A stretch of DNA of 31,515 bases from the IMG/VR virus record IMGVR_UViG_3300006753_000035, positions 1 to 31,515 of that record. One strand, given 5' to 3'. This document shows, one piece after another, positions 15,201 through 22,740 of the stretch (positions are counted from its first letter, which is position 1; each line of letters opens with the position of its first letter). The notes beneath the pieces are model-generated. The model saw only the letters and a program-made list of their open reading frames with translations. It made no database searches and was not told the DNA's origin. A program made the position numbers and the translations under genes. The DNA comes from a virus.

Positions 15201-17190
15201 AGCAGGAGGAAAGTCGGTCAGTCACTATGCTGAGTCAACTATTCGCACGGCATCCAAGGAGGAACTGATTGGGTTAACTCATACTCGTTCTGACATGGAC
15301 GATCAGGCTGACATGGATGGCCCCGGTACTTCAGGTCATTACTATGATGCTACTAAAACTAAACACTTAGCTGAGTGGCAGGGAGATGTCTTAGGAGGAG
15401 GAGACCGCGAGTGGAGCGTTGAACAGTTTGGTTCAACCATTTCCATTAGTAATCCAGAAGGCACATTTTTTAAGATTGGTGTTGAGGATGATTTAGGAGG
15501 GGACGGGTTAAATCTTACCTACTATGAAGTTGAGGAGAGTGCCAAGCTCCCTGAGATATGTCGGCACGGTCATGTGGTTAAGGTAGTGGGAGACGCTAGG
15601 GAGCAGGCTGACGATTACTACCTGAAGTTTGAGGGAGATGAGGCTGACCCCCATCGCTTACAACATGGACGTTGGGTAGAAACCTCTGGGTTCGGTGTGG
15701 TATCTGACATCAGGCATTCAAGCATGCCTGTGATGTTGCAGCGATTTTTCAGAGCCAACAAACCAGTTTTCCGTCTCTCTCATGGGTTATGGAAAGATCG
15801 AAAGGCTGGGGATGACTTCTCGAATCCCATGCCGTCGATTGTTGGCCAAACACTCAACCAGATTTTTCTCTATAAAAATCGCTTGGGTTTCTTGGCGGGA
15901 CAAAATGTAGTCTTAAGTGAATCAGGAGAATACTTTAATCTCTTCAGAACAACGGCTGCTTCGTTCCTTGATACGTCTCCCATTGATGTACGCACCTCAT
16001 CAGAGAATGTTTCCAAGCTGCACTATGCTGTGCCTTATGCAGACCGCCTTGTTTTGTTTGCTGATCAGGGTCAGTATTCTCTGCAGGGTGATCAATTCCT
16101 GTCTCCTAAGACAGTCAGCATTACCCCTACCACCAGCTTTTCTAACTTTTCATTAGAGGCTCCTCCCATTCTAACTGGCAACTCGGTGTTCTATCCGTTT
16201 GAGCGGACAGGGTTTTCAGGTGTAGGAGAATACTTTCTGTCTAAAGATCAGTTAGATAGCCTAGACGCCAAGGACTTGACCGCACACATCCCGAAGTATA
16301 TCGAAGGCAACGTCACCAAGCTGGCCTCGTGTTCTTCGGAGGATGTGCTTGCGGTTTTAACAGATGCTACAGGTAAGGCTAACCTGTACATCTACAAATA
16401 TTACATTGCTGAGAACAGGCAGAAGGTTCAGTCTGCATGGTTCACATATCAAACAGGGGATGCGAACTCACAGATTCTCAACATGGAGTTTATAAGCAAC
16501 AAACTCTACCTCATCGTTAAGAGAGGTGACTTTACTTTCTTAGAGTCACTAACCTTTGAGGATTCCCAGCTAGATGGAAGCAGAGGCTTTCAGGTTCTCT
16601 TGGATCGCCGCCTCACAATGGCTTCAGGGGATTCACGGGTTGTCTATGCTGTAGGGAACACAACGATTACTCTCCCTTATTCTCCTACTACTAACTTCAC
16701 GGTGATGCCTCCTAGCAATGTCCCGGTGAAACCTACAACTGTTACTACAAGCACAGCGGTTTTCAATGGGATCGACCTCACAGGAAAGGAGTTAATCATG
16801 GGCGAACCTTATACGTTTGAGTACACCCTGTCTAAACCGTACCTCCGTAAGGCGGGGACTGACAGCAAGGGGCCACTCTACGGGGGCCGTCACCAGTTGT
16901 TCCGAGGGGAACTAGAGTTTACAAACGCTCGTACCTTCACGGTGGATGTCACGCACCTACCACAGGATGTAACGCAGAGTAGTACACACTCCTTTGGTGG
17001 GGTGGAGTTGGGATACGCCACGGCAATTGAAGGAGTATCCACGCTGTCGCAGGGTTCATATAGATTTGGGATCATGGGGAAGAGTGACCGCGTTAACATT
17101 AAAATTACTAATGACACACCCTATCCGTCAGACTTTTTAAGTATAGACTATGAAGGAAGAGCATATTCTAGGGCTACAAGGTGGGGCTAG
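12223..17190 (+). CDS. Tail tubular protein B (nozzle), T7 gp12-like, greatly enlarged
   Basis: The ends and core are clearly T7 gp12: residues 1-57 include GASQQAESQRFP, INGYSS and GLTKRPP. Residues 521-550 hold YLSHTTNPKKDFEAVTIGDT. From 1117 onward come HVVKVVGDAREQADDYYLKF, MPSIVGQTLNQIFLYKNRLG, FLAGQNVVLSESGEYFN, PIDVRTSSENVSKLHYAVP and a C-terminal SYRFGIMG close. T7 gp12 is 794 residues; this one is 1655. The excess sits in two insertions, about residues 90-490 and 560-1110. The insertions are beta-rich, and the second contains DKDKDNVDD near 823, resembling a calcium-binding loop. The protein forms the hexameric tail nozzle that gates DNA. The start overlaps the gp11 stop (TAATG). Confidence 0.93.
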   Translation: MPVTKYAVTNLSQGASQQAESQRFPSQATEQINGYSSHIKGLTKRPPIEHLGAIDKITTSTLSPAQDSFFHLTSRDRQEQYAVVINKGGLSITTTSIDTTTSLPFGETGIIGSAIVYQNSDTEDNTPFFTAGQVVQLYATEGRSSLVKGITLGKTYYVHSEGQQGQVGDNYWRYIRLKETKDASVATAHPDVGGYITFGQIELTTPAMGTSTVSGDEYKAGLLVESVRRANGSWIDGVITVRFGSTTSAQGNDYTVGDQIRFRDLNTETYIGSQQIPVFAKYVLTRPWEDYLLTQPAKTMGNTALRTAEKENKFWLMQGGQFRSSDFDGYRIDGDQLRHIDSYKEKYAKGHTQHDFIGWSGAVDSADATAQVTLDGDEIEWVTVGSNTLDFRTLFSEGQLIKLGSHVNAPRSIVTKVEEHKLTLAEAPYTAGGDYTDSDGTNFNLYYWSTLSTKKVRLFHVSDYRPTTVGTATTTSTAHVGNAPESSIFYVVKEGIGPYVFDLKTGDEYPIEVDNSRGNPYDYLSHTTNPKKDFEAVTIGDTTFIANKTVSVKPGGFAPNRERYEAFITVRQADYGKYYRINVGDEAVNHSLNPGVTFEEETDETPASKTKGFLYGADGANANSTSRKVICIRRRTAGDFNNWSLRFTQNWHFFWDPAGGWGTTENVPQGVTAGRSTPPQGEGRTFATTSMSIERGAAMYTTTTEWGHVVADWTPEDQDTETVAVAYDNVRQEITIWANFYWAYEYRYGSQTTTTVKQVLNALNNSGFNDQWEALLCDDQGRVGPTTDLDGNTVEADTGFQSSTLSEEDWTFTDCILGNDFQDKDKDNVDDTYKVAGNRYTIGRDSETRQLRDMTFWINTGGSWYDNYDPEDFEGDVFEGGGLELSEVQTVKDPGLLMPKTPPGRLFRTAAYHKFGGGAGTVPKFDLTDTVGTGQGSNKIVVYNGQYFYKTPKWTGATGQEAIGTHRVAEMLASNGLITTGKWWVTPAKKLQGAGGKSVSHYAESTIRTASKEELIGLTHTRSDMDDQADMDGPGTSGHYYDATKTKHLAEWQGDVLGGGDREWSVEQFGSTISISNPEGTFFKIGVEDDLGGDGLNLTYYEVEESAKLPEICRHGHVVKVVGDAREQADDYYLKFEGDEADPHRLQHGRWVETSGFGVVSDIRHSSMPVMLQRFFRANKPVFRLSHGLWKDRKAGDDFSNPMPSIVGQTLNQIFLYKNRLGFLAGQNVVLSESGEYFNLFRTTAASFLDTSPIDVRTSSENVSKLHYAVPYADRLVLFADQGQYSLQGDQFLSPKTVSITPTTSFSNFSLEAPPILTGNSVFYPFERTGFSGVGEYFLSKDQLDSLDAKDLTAHIPKYIEGNVTKLASCSSEDVLAVLTDATGKANLYIYKYYIAENRQKVQSAWFTYQTGDANSQILNMEFISNKLYLIVKRGDFTFLESLTFEDSQLDGSRGFQVLLDRRLTMASGDSRVVYAVGNTTITLPYSPTTNFTVMPPSNVPVKPTTVTTSTAVFNGIDLTGKELIMGEPYTFEYTLSKPYLRKAGTDSKGPLYGGRHQLFRGELEFTNARTFTVDVTHLPQDVTQSSTHSFGGVELGYATAIEGVSTLSQGSYRFGIMGKSDRVNIKITNDTPYPSDFLSIDYEGRAYSRATRWG

Positions 17191-17668
17191 ATGGGACTAC
17201 GGAGCAGCTTATGTTAGGCGAAGTACCATATCGGATGCCAGATCAATCGGGGAGAACCTACGGGCTGCTGACAGGGAAGAACTCTCTGCGCTCACCCTCA
17301 AGCCTCCTGTATCAATCATTGCAGATGGAATCAACTCCGCAGTCGCCTGCTACACCCTCTGCCTCAGAGACGGTGACCGTCCCTGTGCAATTTTTGGTGT
17401 CAACAACTCTGGAAATCCCGAAAGCGGCATTGTCTGGTGCTTGGGAACTGATGATCTATTCGGAATTGCTGTCAAATTTCTGCGTAACTCCAAAGAATGG
17501 TTGAATGAATTACACTCAAAACACAGACTTTTGTTTAATGTCGTTGACGAAAGACAGACAGTCTATATTAAATGGCTCAAGTGGCTTGGCTTTGAGTTTA
17601 TCGAAGAGTTCGATAAATATGGCATAGAAGGCAGACGGTTTAGATTATTCACAAGGTATCATGTTTGA
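17150..17668 (+). CDS. Internal virion protein, T7 gp13-like (GNAT-like fold)
   Basis: This 172-residue product overlaps the nozzle gene by 41 nt. Its C-terminal two-thirds align with T7 gp13 (138 residues): PCAIFGVNNSGNPESGIVWC, LGTDDLFGIAVKFLRN, YIKWLKWLGFEFIEEFDKYG and a final RRFRLFTRYH. The YVRRSTISDARSIGENLRAA start is acetyltransferase-like, consistent with the fold of this family. In T7 gp13 is needed for assembly of functional virions but is not part of the final particle. The first 20 residues (MKEEHILGLQGGARWDYGAA) may not be translated, because AAGGAAG at 17153-17159 looks like a ribosome site for a later start, though no standard codon fits it. Confidence 0.82.
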   Translation: MKEEHILGLQGGARWDYGAAYVRRSTISDARSIGENLRAADREELSALTLKPPVSIIADGINSAVACYTLCLRDGDRPCAIFGVNNSGNPESGIVWCLGTDDLFGIAVKFLRNSKEWLNELHSKHRLLFNVVDERQTVYIKWLKWLGFEFIEEFDKYGIEGRRFRLFTRYHV

Positions 17669-18272
17669 AATTATCCCCATCTTAGCCTGCGAACCCACTA
17701 CGATTGCCATGATGGTGATCGCTGCGGCGTCTTCAGCAGTCCAATACATGGGTGCAAAGCAGCAGGCTGAAGCTACCTTGGAACATCAGAAAGCTGTGGG
17801 GGCTGACATGCAGAGGCAGGAGGGGCTGCAACAAACCATGCTGGCTTCTAATGTGAGAGACAAGCTCGATGCCTCGGCCAGACAGAGGGAAGCATTTCAG
17901 ATCAAAGCTACCACAGTAGCTTCTAAACGGGCTGCTTCTGCTAATGAATCAGGAGCTACGGGAGCCAGCCTAGAGATGGCAGCACAGGAATTTGATGCGT
18001 ATGACGCTAGGTGGATGGAGGCTCAGTATCTCAGGGAAGACACAGCGTTAGCCAAGTGGGATCGAGACAAAGCCTTACTGGCTTCTCAGGTACGGGGTCG
18101 TTTGATTTCCAACTACTCTCCCATAGCCCAGCCATCTGAGTTGGCCTACGGGCTGGAAGCGGCTGGTGGAATGTTGTCTGCTTATGACAGCTACAAGACT
18201 AGGCAAGGCTTTAAGCCCAAGGATAAAGTCTTTGAGGCGAGTCCAGATATTAGCGGAGAGATGGACATCTAA
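17661..18272 (+). CDS. Internal virion (ejection) protein, T7 gp14-like
   Basis: At 203 residues it matches T7 gp14 in size (196) and position. After a short hydrophobic start (AMMVIAAASSAVQYMGA) it is a long Ala/Gln-rich helical protein: KQQAEATLEHQKAVGADMQR, DKLDASARQREAFQIKATTV and a Ser/Gly hinge NESGATGASLEM. T7 gp14 leaves the capsid first and forms the outer-membrane part of the DNA channel. The hydrophobic N-terminus here would suit membrane insertion. AAGG lies six bases before the ATG. The gene overlaps gp13 by eight bases and the following gene by one (TAATG). Confidence 0.82.
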   Translation: MFEIIPILACEPTTIAMMVIAAASSAVQYMGAKQQAEATLEHQKAVGADMQRQEGLQQTMLASNVRDKLDASARQREAFQIKATTVASKRAASANESGATGASLEMAAQEFDAYDARWMEAQYLREDTALAKWDRDKALLASQVRGRLISNYSPIAQPSELAYGLEAAGGMLSAYDSYKTRQGFKPKDKVFEASPDISGEMDI

Positions 18273-21200
18273 TGGCAGCTAAAGCAAAACGGTGGAACCC
18301 CACGCCTTCGGAAGTCCTAGGGGCTATCCCCACGGTTGACCCCGGCAACGCTGGGCCAGCTTCCATTACGGGACGCGCCTACAAACCCTCTGGTGGGACA
18401 GGTCTCCAACAACTGGGGACAGCCCTAAAGAGATTCAACCCCATCCTTGAGAAGTACATGGTAGGCCGGGAGAACCGGGGGATGGCTGAGTCTTCACAGT
18501 ACCTACGCGAGATGGAACAGATGGTTTCTGATAATGCGTATGGGTTTAAGACAGGCTTAAAAGCAGCAGGGTATTCTCAATGGAGGAACCCTCATGTCTA
18601 TCGGAATCAGATCATGAACGTAGCCGGGATCACGGCTTACAAGGATGCTGATTTTCTCCGCACAGATGCAGAGTTTCTAGCTGCAATCGAAGCAGCGAAG
18701 AAGGGTGATGATTTTGCTGGGCAGGCTGAACTCATAGCTGAAGAACACCTAGCTAAGAACCGTCAGCGTCAACCTACGAACCCTAAAGAAGGAGGCTACT
18801 GGGATGCAGGGTATGCTCCCAAGTGGATGGAAGCTAGGCAACGCTTACTCCAACCTTTCCTGAACGAGAAAGTCAAAGCGGATCGCACGGAAGTCCTAGA
18901 GAATTTCTATGAGAATGGTCGCAACCATTTGTTGGATGTCATTAAGATTAACCAACCGAATTACAAAGACCCAGTAACCGGCAAGACCAGACAGCCGGGA
19001 GACGAGATCAACATTAAGCCCTTGCGAGAGTACATCAGCAAACAATGGGCAAGCTATCCAGATGGTGATCACTCTTTCAATCAGGCGGTATTTGAAAAGA
19101 TCATCCAACCCGTCTTCTTAGACTTAGTTGAAGACCCGGACAACGAGTTGTTGATTGAGTCACTCTATGAGCGAGTCATGAAGATGACCCGTGAAACCAC
19201 TAACCCAGACGGCACGAAGAGTCGCCACAGTATGTTCAAGCGGTGGAAGGATGGGGTGTCTGGCGGTAGTTCCGGTTCATTTAATCTTGATGAAGATTCA
19301 TTCTGGGAAAAGGTCATGGATGTTGAGGCCGAGGCTCACAACAAACAATTCCTGCGCGAACAAAAGGAAGTCAATAGATTAGCTACAGGAGTTAACCTTG
19401 TTCTCAAGGACAGGGCCAACCCTGATTGGGGTATACATGACGTTCCTTTCCCATATGACAGCAAGGGAATATCAACGGTTGCCAACACTCTTGCTGCGAA
19501 TGAAGACTTTTTAACCAAGTATATTAGAAAAGGAGGAGACCTCCACACGCAATTAGTCTTTAGGGAAATCGTGCAAGACTTAACCCGTGCTATTCGTAAG
19601 GCTGATCTAACGGCCTTAGTGACTGAGCGAGAGTATGGAAAAGAAATTGACGCAAAAATTCAAACGTCATTAAACGCATACATAAAGAATACTGATCTGT
19701 TCCCCCAAATCCAGAAGATGTTCAGGAAGGCAATCGGCGGCAGCACAACTTTAGAAGATGCCAAGAAGAGAGCCACCGCTCTGCTCAACCCTGAATCTTT
19801 GGTCGCTGGTTTTATCGCGGAGAACCCCACCTTCAAACCCGAAGCGGCTGGCCTCATGATGGCCCTGTCTCGTAGTGTTGATTCTCTCGGAGACAACTCA
19901 GCCCTTAGCAAAAGTAATGATCTTATCCAAATAGCCTCCAATGTAGCACGAGGAAAAGACACAGGATCAGACCCCTATGAGCTTATAGCAGAGCTTACGG
20001 ATGCTCAGAACGAAACCTTCACAGATGAGGATGATGAGGCATTAGGCCGTGCCATTAAGATGGTGGAGAAGCATACCCAAATTATTGGGCAATGGGAATC
20101 CTTGAACAGGGACGAGTCTTCCATCTTATCTTCAGTAATTGACGGAGGAGCCAACGATGTTCTTAGGTCTGTTATCTCTCCTCATTTCTATTTCAAACTC
20201 AAGTCACCTGATGAGCTTGGGGAGCAATCGGGGGTTGATCTAGGTAAACCATCCAACTTGGAGAAGGAGGCAGCGCACTCGGCTTTCGAGGAGATGCAGG
20301 ATGACATGAAAGCAATCTCACGCAAGCTCCTGCATAGATATCATGCGGCTCATCCAGACCCCACAGAGCGGGACAACCATTGGAGGGACTCAGGACAGAA
20401 AGAGGTAACAGATGAAATCGTTAGGCAGATGCGTGAGCGGGTTAATTTCTATGCGAGGACATACACAGACCACTTAAGGAGAAGCCAACAAGGGCGAGCG
20501 CAGACTGAGACAAAGCAGATGAAGACCCTGCTTGAGGCAAGTGCGGCTGAAGCAAAGCAAGTTGATGACATAGCAGTACAGATGGAGGAGTCGCTGCAGA
20601 CGTTAGGCAATATTGATAACAAGCAGCTTTTTGAAGATAACCAAACTGCCACAGGTGCGGCGTCTGCGGCTCATTTTTGGACAGGCCCATCTGGGAACAA
20701 GATAGCTGAAGCCCTGAGACAGCGGCAGAAGCAGCGTAAGATTCAGTATGACCTAGGTGTTACGGAACTCGCAAGGGATTTGCAGAACTTGAAGAAGGCA
20801 CGAGAGGCGGGTGCAACCGATCAGATAGATATAGAACTAGAAAGGGTTAGGCAGAAGCAGAATTACATCAAGAACATGAGGCTTCAAGGGGGTAACCTTG
20901 ATTGGCAGGATTGGATTGATGATAAGGGTGCGCTTAAACAGGGTTCAGACTTAAACTTTAATGTCATGAACGAGGACGGTGAAGAGATGTCCGTTCCCTT
21001 TAACATTGTTGGAGACAACCTCAACCCCCAATACCACCTCCTCTTTAACAAGTGGGATGAGTTTGATGACATCACCGTTGAGATCAACGCTGCTGAGAAA
21101 GACCCAGAGTATGAGTTCTCGACCAAGGCAAAGGGATTTTTCAAGTTGTGGGGAGTGATGACGGGTGATGATATCAATCCCCACGGGAAAGACCTTAGTG

Positions 21201-22738
21201 ATCCCGAAGTCGCTCGTAAGCTTAAGAAGGCCCACGGCAATTATGACCGAAAAATGCGAGGCCAGATGGTCATGTTCATGTCTCGCAAGAGGGGTGACCT
21301 CCCCCAAGCTGCTGTCGAGCATATCCAAAACAATATCGTAGCAGATTTTTTGGGTGGGGACAGTAACATGTTCCAAGATGTTCACTACACAGACCGGGAG
21401 AAAGTCCACCATGAGAGGTTTCTCGTCCACAACCAGAAAGTTCTAAATGGTGAGGTTAACATCGAGGATGGGTTAGATTGGGATGGGTATTTAGAAAAGT
21501 ATGCGGTGGTCACGAACGGGATGATTCCGACCGGCCCTTACACAACTCGTCCCAACCCTGAGACAGGGTTTGCTTCCGATCATATAATTCAGAGTGGCAG
21601 AGAGAGGGATGGGAGTCCTATTATTGGTTACGGGAGGGCGTTCATAGACCCAGAGATGCAAGACCAAGTAGCGTCACCCCTCTGGACTTTGCAGGGCTTT
21701 GAAGAAATGGGTGATGTCGAGAGGACTCAAGAGGCTATTGACATGCATGGTCTGGATGATTGGGCTATACCTCGCAAGGACAAGATAGGCAGGCAGTATT
21801 TCTTAGCACAAGAGCTTGCGCTCGCTGACATGGGGTATAAGGAGACCACTAACCTCCCTGACTCTGGATGGACTTGGCCGCGCCTCGCAGGCCATGCGTT
21901 TGGAGGCTCAGGAATATCTCTCAATGTTAAAGAGTTCAAGCAGAAGACTGAACACTACAGGCAAGTCCTTAGTGGTGGCCCAGAGCAAAACTCAGCGAGG
22001 GCTAGAGCGTTCAACCTCCTCCTTGCCCACTCAAACTTAACCAAAGACAAGTATCTTAGTAAGACGAATATGATGGGTCTTTCGCCTCTTTCTATTCCAC
22101 ACAAGCCAGAAGAGTCTGAGTTTCCTCCGATGATGCCTGAGTCGATTGATCATAGTGCAGAGCGTAGTGAGCGTGAGCAGCGGAAGGCAGGAAGCTTCGG
22201 AGCAACGACGAAGGAGGAGCAAGAGAAGAAGGATAAGGAGAAGATGGTCTCGGACATAGTAAAACGTAACGCCTTCGATCTGAGGGATGACCCCAATCCG
22301 CGAAAAGATAATAGAGAAACGCCCAAGCCGGTCATACCTAAGACCCCGCCGCTACCTCCCGGCATGTCAAAGCTCCAAGCGGAACATGGGCCTCAAGTTA
22401 AGCCTGTCCCCAAGAGGAAGCCTAAACCTAAACCAAAGCCAACTAAGGAACCAATGGAGGAGGCGGCGGTGAAAATGATTCAAGACATACGGAGCAGAAA
22501 TGCGTTTGATCTTAAAGAACCTAAGAAGGTTCCGGGTCAAGATGATCCAAATCCGAAGAAAAGCGTTCTAAGTAAATCAGGGAAAGCGGCTTTGCTGCGG
22601 AAGCTAAAAGACCCGAAGAGAAAAACAGCAGCCGAGCGTATCCTAGAGACGCTTAAGCCAACTCCCCCAGAAGCCGCAAGGATTATCGAGGAGATGACAA
22701 AAAGGAATCCCTTTAACCTGAAGAAACCTAAGAAATAA
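18272..22738 (+). CDS. Internal virion (ejection) protein at the gp15 position, enlarged
   Basis: The 1488-residue protein occupies the gp15 slot between the gp14-like and gp16-like genes; T7 gp15 is 747 residues. The N-terminus (LQQLGTALKRFNPILEKYMV, then helical segments rich in charged residues) fits a gp15-type core-stack protein that forms a periplasmic tube during ejection. No enzymatic motif is visible. The middle, about 700-890, is Gln/Glu-rich and coiled-coil-like (LRQRQKQRKIQYDLGVTELA). The last 170 residues are disordered, Lys/Pro-rich (KRKPKPKPKPTKEP), and carry three copies of a 13-residue motif. The assignment rests on order, size class and helical character more than on residue identity. 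The ribosome site GGAGAG lies in the preceding gene. Confidence 0.8.
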   Translation: MAAKAKRWNPTPSEVLGAIPTVDPGNAGPASITGRAYKPSGGTGLQQLGTALKRFNPILEKYMVGRENRGMAESSQYLREMEQMVSDNAYGFKTGLKAAGYSQWRNPHVYRNQIMNVAGITAYKDADFLRTDAEFLAAIEAAKKGDDFAGQAELIAEEHLAKNRQRQPTNPKEGGYWDAGYAPKWMEARQRLLQPFLNEKVKADRTEVLENFYENGRNHLLDVIKINQPNYKDPVTGKTRQPGDEINIKPLREYISKQWASYPDGDHSFNQAVFEKIIQPVFLDLVEDPDNELLIESLYERVMKMTRETTNPDGTKSRHSMFKRWKDGVSGGSSGSFNLDEDSFWEKVMDVEAEAHNKQFLREQKEVNRLATGVNLVLKDRANPDWGIHDVPFPYDSKGISTVANTLAANEDFLTKYIRKGGDLHTQLVFREIVQDLTRAIRKADLTALVTEREYGKEIDAKIQTSLNAYIKNTDLFPQIQKMFRKAIGGSTTLEDAKKRATALLNPESLVAGFIAENPTFKPEAAGLMMALSRSVDSLGDNSALSKSNDLIQIASNVARGKDTGSDPYELIAELTDAQNETFTDEDDEALGRAIKMVEKHTQIIGQWESLNRDESSILSSVIDGGANDVLRSVISPHFYFKLKSPDELGEQSGVDLGKPSNLEKEAAHSAFEEMQDDMKAISRKLLHRYHAAHPDPTERDNHWRDSGQKEVTDEIVRQMRERVNFYARTYTDHLRRSQQGRAQTETKQMKTLLEASAAEAKQVDDIAVQMEESLQTLGNIDNKQLFEDNQTATGAASAAHFWTGPSGNKIAEALRQRQKQRKIQYDLGVTELARDLQNLKKAREAGATDQIDIELERVRQKQNYIKNMRLQGGNLDWQDWIDDKGALKQGSDLNFNVMNEDGEEMSVPFNIVGDNLNPQYHLLFNKWDEFDDITVEINAAEKDPEYEFSTKAKGFFKLWGVMTGDDINPHGKDLSDPEVARKLKKAHGNYDRKMRGQMVMFMSRKRGDLPQAAVEHIQNNIVADFLGGDSNMFQDVHYTDREKVHHERFLVHNQKVLNGEVNIEDGLDWDGYLEKYAVVTNGMIPTGPYTTRPNPETGFASDHIIQSGRERDGSPIIGYGRAFIDPEMQDQVASPLWTLQGFEEMGDVERTQEAIDMHGLDDWAIPRKDKIGRQYFLAQELALADMGYKETTNLPDSGWTWPRLAGHAFGGSGISLNVKEFKQKTEHYRQVLSGGPEQNSARARAFNLLLAHSNLTKDKYLSKTNMMGLSPLSIPHKPEESEFPPMMPESIDHSAERSEREQRKAGSFGATTKEEQEKKDKEKMVSDIVKRNAFDLRDDPNPRKDNRETPKPVIPKTPPLPPGMSKLQAEHGPQVKPVPKRKPKPKPKPTKEPMEEAAVKMIQDIRSRNAFDLKEPKKVPGQDDPNPKKSVLSKSGKAALLRKLKDPKRKTAAERILETLKPTPPEAARIIEEMTKRNPFNLKKPKK
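22244..22720 (+). repeat. Three dispersed copies of a 13-residue motif in the gp15-like tail
   Basis: The copies are MVSDIVKRNAFDL (residues 1325-1337), MIQDIRSRNAFDL (1402-1414) and IIEEMTKRNPFNL (1471-1483), spaced by 77 and 69 residues in a Pro/Lys-rich disordered tail. The consensus is an amphipathic turn followed by RN[AP]F[DN]L. The first two copies are also followed by DDPNP and basic residues. The DNA of the copies has diverged (GTAACGCCTTCGATCTG against GAAATGCGTTTGATCTT), so the amino acids are what is conserved. Confidence 0.85.
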
Positions 22739-22740
22739 AG

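Noticed and set aside
20442-20690. Minus-strand frames opposite the coiled-coil part of the gp15-like gene
   Set aside because: Leu/Ser-rich products are the usual reflection of Gln/Glu-rich helical coding sequence on the other strand.
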